Both the position numbers and the translations under genes were made by a program. Below, piece by piece: positions 22,184 to 24,426 of a stretch of DNA of 24,426 nucleotides (its first letter is position 1; every line of letters starts with the position of its first letter). The DNA comes from an uncultured Microcaldota archaeon. GTDB lineage: Archaea; Micrarchaeota; Micrarchaeia; Anstonellales; Bilamarchaeaceae. A model generated the notes under the pieces. That model worked only from the letters and a program-made list of their open reading frames with translations. It was not told the DNA's origin and ran no database searches. The stretch lies in NCBI GenBank assembly GCA_903835325.1, contig CAILMU010000135.1, positions 1-24,426 on the forward strand, read 5' to 3'.

Positions 22184-23128
22184 TCAATCGGGGCTCGACG
22201 CTATCATATCAAAACAGATATTCCCGAGTTCGATGACGAGCGGATCTTTGTTTTTAGCGGTCATGGCTTGCAGCCTCCACAGCACGTCCTGGGCCTTTTC
22301 CGGGCCACTGCGCGCATATCCTTCAAGTTCGAGAAGGGCGGATCCGTTTTTTTCTAGGTCATCCCCGACCAGAGCCGCGAGGAGTTCGTCCAATTGGATA
22401 TCGTGCGCGTTTTTTCCGAGGCAACGGATCGCTTTCTCGTACTCGTTCAGGACCCTTCCGGATTTTTGGCCTTCGTCGAGTTTCTCCTGCACTTTAATAA
22501 GTTCGCTGCCCGCGGTCGACATCGTCCTCGGGATTCCCGCGGGCCCGGACAGATACCCATTCAGCGTCTCGAAAGCGATTTTGCGATTATCCAGGGAGAT
22601 GTCCCGCAGACGGCTGAGAAGGCCCTCCAGATGGGCCTCTGAAAGGATGCCGTTGTTTTTCACATGCTCCTGGAAAGCCTGGAGCACCATGCATCGTATA
22701 TTCATATCCTGGTTTCCTATGAATTCGGCAAGGGGAGGCAGCAGTGCAGGCAGTTTCCCGCCGGCGCTGATTTTCTTGCTGGCCATCACCGAAAGCCTTG
22801 CGGCGCGGAAATAATCATAGCGGGCCAGAGGATCCGTTTCCCGCGTCAGGCCTTCCACGACTTTTTTGAATTCCCCTTCGAGGCTATCGCCGTTCTCAGC
22901 AAGGGCGACCAGCCCTTTCGCATCTTCCCGCAGTTTCGACTTCCTGTTCTCATCGATAGACGCAGGACCCCGTTCTGAGCGATCGAGCATCGGTTCGGAA
23001 GAAGGCGGCCTTGGCGCCATGCCATTCCTTCGCGTTGCGTCGGTTCTTCTGGTCGCGGCTGCCAATGGAAGGGGAGTCCTCCTGCTATCGCTGTGAGAAT
23101 TGGAAAAGCCGTTGCCATCATTGCCCAT
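22184..23128 (-). CDS. Helical-repeat (HEAT-like) protein
   Basis: 314 residues. The first ~60 residues are Arg/Ser/Pro-rich and probably disordered. The rest is helical, with HEAT-like units such as LPPLAEFIGNQDMNIRCMVL, LEGLLSRLRDISLDNRKIAF, LDELLAALVGDDLEKNGSAL and DVLWRLQAMTAKNKDPLVI. Conserved Asn/Asp-Arg positions at helix turns are typical of HEAT proteins that bind other proteins. No catalytic motif or membrane segment is present. A TATA-like box at 23152-23159 is 27 bases before ATG 23128, again suggesting a leaderless mRNA. Confidence 0.78.
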   Translation of the reverse strand: MGNDGNGFSNSHSDSRRTPLPLAAATRRTDATRRNGMAPRPPSSEPMLDRSERGPASIDENRKSKLREDAKGLVALAENGDSLEGEFKKVVEGLTRETDPLARYDYFRAARLSVMASKKISAGGKLPALLPPLAEFIGNQDMNIRCMVLQAFQEHVKNNGILSEAHLEGLLSRLRDISLDNRKIAFETLNGYLSGPAGIPRTMSTAGSELIKVQEKLDEGQKSGRVLNEYEKAIRCLGKNAHDIQLDELLAALVGDDLEKNGSALLELEGYARSGPEKAQDVLWRLQAMTAKNKDPLVIELGNICFDMIASSPD

Positions 23129-23151
23129 GTGTCTAAATTTGTATAAAGAAG

Positions 23152-23159
23152 TTTAAAAG
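23152..23159 (-). promoter_or_regulatory. TATA-like box for a leaderless transcript of the 22184-23128 gene
   Basis: CTTTTAAA on the minus strand, centred about 27 bases before ATG 23128. It lies in a 59-base gap between two tandem solenoid genes. Confidence 0.5.
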
Positions 23160-23187
23160 AATATGGGAAATAGTGGTTCTGGAAGGC

Positions 23188-24387
23188 TCAGCCCAGAATC
23201 CTGGTCAATTCGGACTCGAAAACGGATGGGTTCGAGATTATCTTGTGGGCCTGCGCGCGTATGTCCTTGTATTTGGAGAGGCGGGCGAGGTTCTTCAGGG
23301 CATCGGTGTCCTTCCTCAGGCTGTCGAGCGCCATGGACCTAGCGTCGCGGAATTTGGAACGGCTCGCGACATTGAGGAGGGCATTGCTCTGACCCGCCAG
23401 CCGCTCGACCGCGGCTGCGCGGCAGTCCTGGTAGGGAGACATTATCGCCACATCGGCAAGGATATCCGGGTCGTCCAATGAGGATACCATGTCGGAAAGC
23501 AGCATGAGCGCAGTGGATTTTGCGTCGTTGAAACGAGACTCCACGGCTATCTTGCGCAACGCGTCCGGGTGCCTCCAGAGCCGTCCTATAGCCAGGCACC
23601 GTGCGTCCTGGTTCGGCGATATCTTCGCTACTTCGGATAACGTATCGACATCCTCTATATCCTCCACATGGGATGCCAGGAGGACCGCCGCCTCTTTCCG
23701 CACTTCAACGTGCCTGGATTCGAGGAGCAATGCTCCGAGCGCTTTCCTGTCGGCGGACAATGATTTCAAGGCCGATAGGCGCGTGCTCCGATAGCTCGAT
23801 TCCTCTGCGACTTTGCGCAGGGCCGGGGAGTCGTTCTCTATTTTGCTCATCGCGGCGAGGCGCGAATCCTGGTTGGGGGAGCGCGAAGCGACTCGCGAAA
23901 GGGCGTTCGGCTCCGTGAGCATGTTCACCGCTTCCATTCTTGTATCCTTGAAGAGCGAGGAGCATGCCACCTCGATGACGGCGTCTGTAGCGGACGAGAG
24001 ATCGTCGAGGGCTGCAGCGCGCGTATCGTCGTACGGGCAGTATTTGGCGATGTCTATCAGCGCTTCAGGGTCGTTCGTCAGGTGCGATATCGCGGCAAGG
24101 CGAACGAACTGGAAGCTCGAGAAAATCGCCAGTTCCGCAAGGACGCGCGAACGTCCGCGCAGGCGGTCCACCGCGTTCAGCATCACGAGGCGGTCTCCGC
24201 TCACCAGGACCTTTGCCAGGTGGGCGAAGCTGTAGCGCTCGTTGTGGCCGTGGAAGGCGGAGCTGAAGGCCGAACCTCCGCTCCGCTTCCTTGTCTCTAT
24301 CCTGCCTCTTTTTGCATGGGTTGCAACCTCGCTCATGAGGCTCGAGCTAGGGTGCACTCTCTTTCTGGGACTGGTTGCCATGCGCAT
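23188..24387 (-). CDS. Regular helical-repeat protein (HEAT/LRV-like, about 12 units)
   Basis: 399 residues from ATG 24387; a second ATG at 24381 is equally good. The first ~50 residues are basic and Ser-rich. From ~65 to ~390 there are about 12 units of 24-30 residues with pattern AL..VA..S...D.R..A...L, for example ALSRVASRSPNQDSRLAAM, ALLNVASRSKFRDARSMAL and ILADVAIMSPYQDCRAAAV. Each unit looks like two short helices, similar to HEAT or leucine-rich-repeat-variant (LRV) repeats. The Asp-x-Arg pair at the turn recurs in nearly every unit. It is most likely a binding scaffold. A TATA box lies about 26 bases before ATG 24381. Confidence 0.82.
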   Translation of the reverse strand: MRMATSPRKRVHPSSSLMSEVATHAKRGRIETRKRSGGSAFSSAFHGHNERYSFAHLAKVLVSGDRLVMLNAVDRLRGRSRVLAELAIFSSFQFVRLAAISHLTNDPEALIDIAKYCPYDDTRAAALDDLSSATDAVIEVACSSLFKDTRMEAVNMLTEPNALSRVASRSPNQDSRLAAMSKIENDSPALRKVAEESSYRSTRLSALKSLSADRKALGALLLESRHVEVRKEAAVLLASHVEDIEDVDTLSEVAKISPNQDARCLAIGRLWRHPDALRKIAVESRFNDAKSTALMLLSDMVSSLDDPDILADVAIMSPYQDCRAAAVERLAGQSNALLNVASRSKFRDARSMALDSLRKDTDALKNLARLSKYKDIRAQAHKIISNPSVFESELTRILG

Positions 24388-24401
24388 AAATTCAAGATTA
24401 G

Positions 24402-24411
24402 ATTAATAAAC
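24402..24411 (-). promoter_or_regulatory. TATA box for a leaderless transcript of the 23188-24387 gene
   Basis: GTTTATTAAT on the minus strand, centred about 26 bases before ATG 24381 and 20 before ATG 24387. The spacing favours ATG 24381 as the translated start. Confidence 0.5.
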
Positions 24412-24426
24412 TTTTGCCAAACTCAC

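Noticed and set aside
1..24426. CRISPR array near the ring-nuclease-like or TnpB genes
   Set aside because: No regularly spaced direct repeats of 23-40 bases were seen on reading the window; the only repeated units found are protein-level repeats and short hairpins.

Overview
This window is archaeal. It encodes an L10e-type ribosomal protein, an archaeal-type phosphoenolpyruvate carboxylase, a short archaeal triosephosphate isomerase and an AMMECR1/MEMO1/radical SAM set. TATA-like boxes lie about 26 bases upstream of several start codons. Other genes have GGTGAT-type ribosome sites. Two tRNA genes carry introns, including introns in the D-loop. Such scattered tRNA introns are known from lineages with broad-specificity splicing endonucleases, including small-genome DPANN archaea such as Micrarchaeota. 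A DPANN or related lineage is my best guess, but it is an inference and not proven here.

Layout. 1-1821: the 3' part of a helical-repeat protein with a caspase-fold (His/Cys) C-terminal domain. 1830-3302 (-): PEP carboxylase, divergent from a HAD phosphatase (3364-4026) that is followed by ribosomal protein L10e (4096-4614). 4756-6744: a large winged-helix plus coiled-coil protein. 6788-7757: a two-gene unit whose second member closely matches the AcrIII-1/Crn2 (DUF1874) ring-nuclease family, which degrades the cyclic tetra-adenylate messenger of type III CRISPR. 7788-10163 (-): a winged-helix regulator, a small charged protein, a polytopic membrane protein, a small unknown protein and a Hin-like HTH protein.

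10349-15634 holds the AmmeMemoRadiSam system: radical SAM enzyme, MEMO1-like protein and AMMECR1 protein, with a DHH phosphoesterase on the opposite strand between the first two. The radical SAM gene is interrupted by a 461-residue LAGLIDADG intein. It splits the CxxxCxxC iron-sulfur motif so that the third cluster Cys is the +1 splicing residue.

15744-17719: tRNA-Ser(CGA), triosephosphate isomerase and a membrane acyltransferase. 17787-17944: tRNA-Gly(UCC) with an 84-base D-loop intron. 18186-19544: a GGDEF (diguanylate cyclase type) protein, rare in archaea, whose stop codon appears to come from the right end of an adjacent TnpB-only IS200/IS605-type element (about 19541-20885). 20907-21054: tRNA-Thr(CGU) with two introns, one in the D-loop at the same position as in tRNA-Gly and one in the anticodon loop. 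21117-24387 (-): three helical-repeat (HEAT-like) genes, each with its own TATA box placed for a leaderless mRNA. With the first gene they suggest a locally expanded alpha-solenoid family.

No CRISPR array, rRNA or replication origin was recognised. No gap longer than 300 bases lacks a gene.
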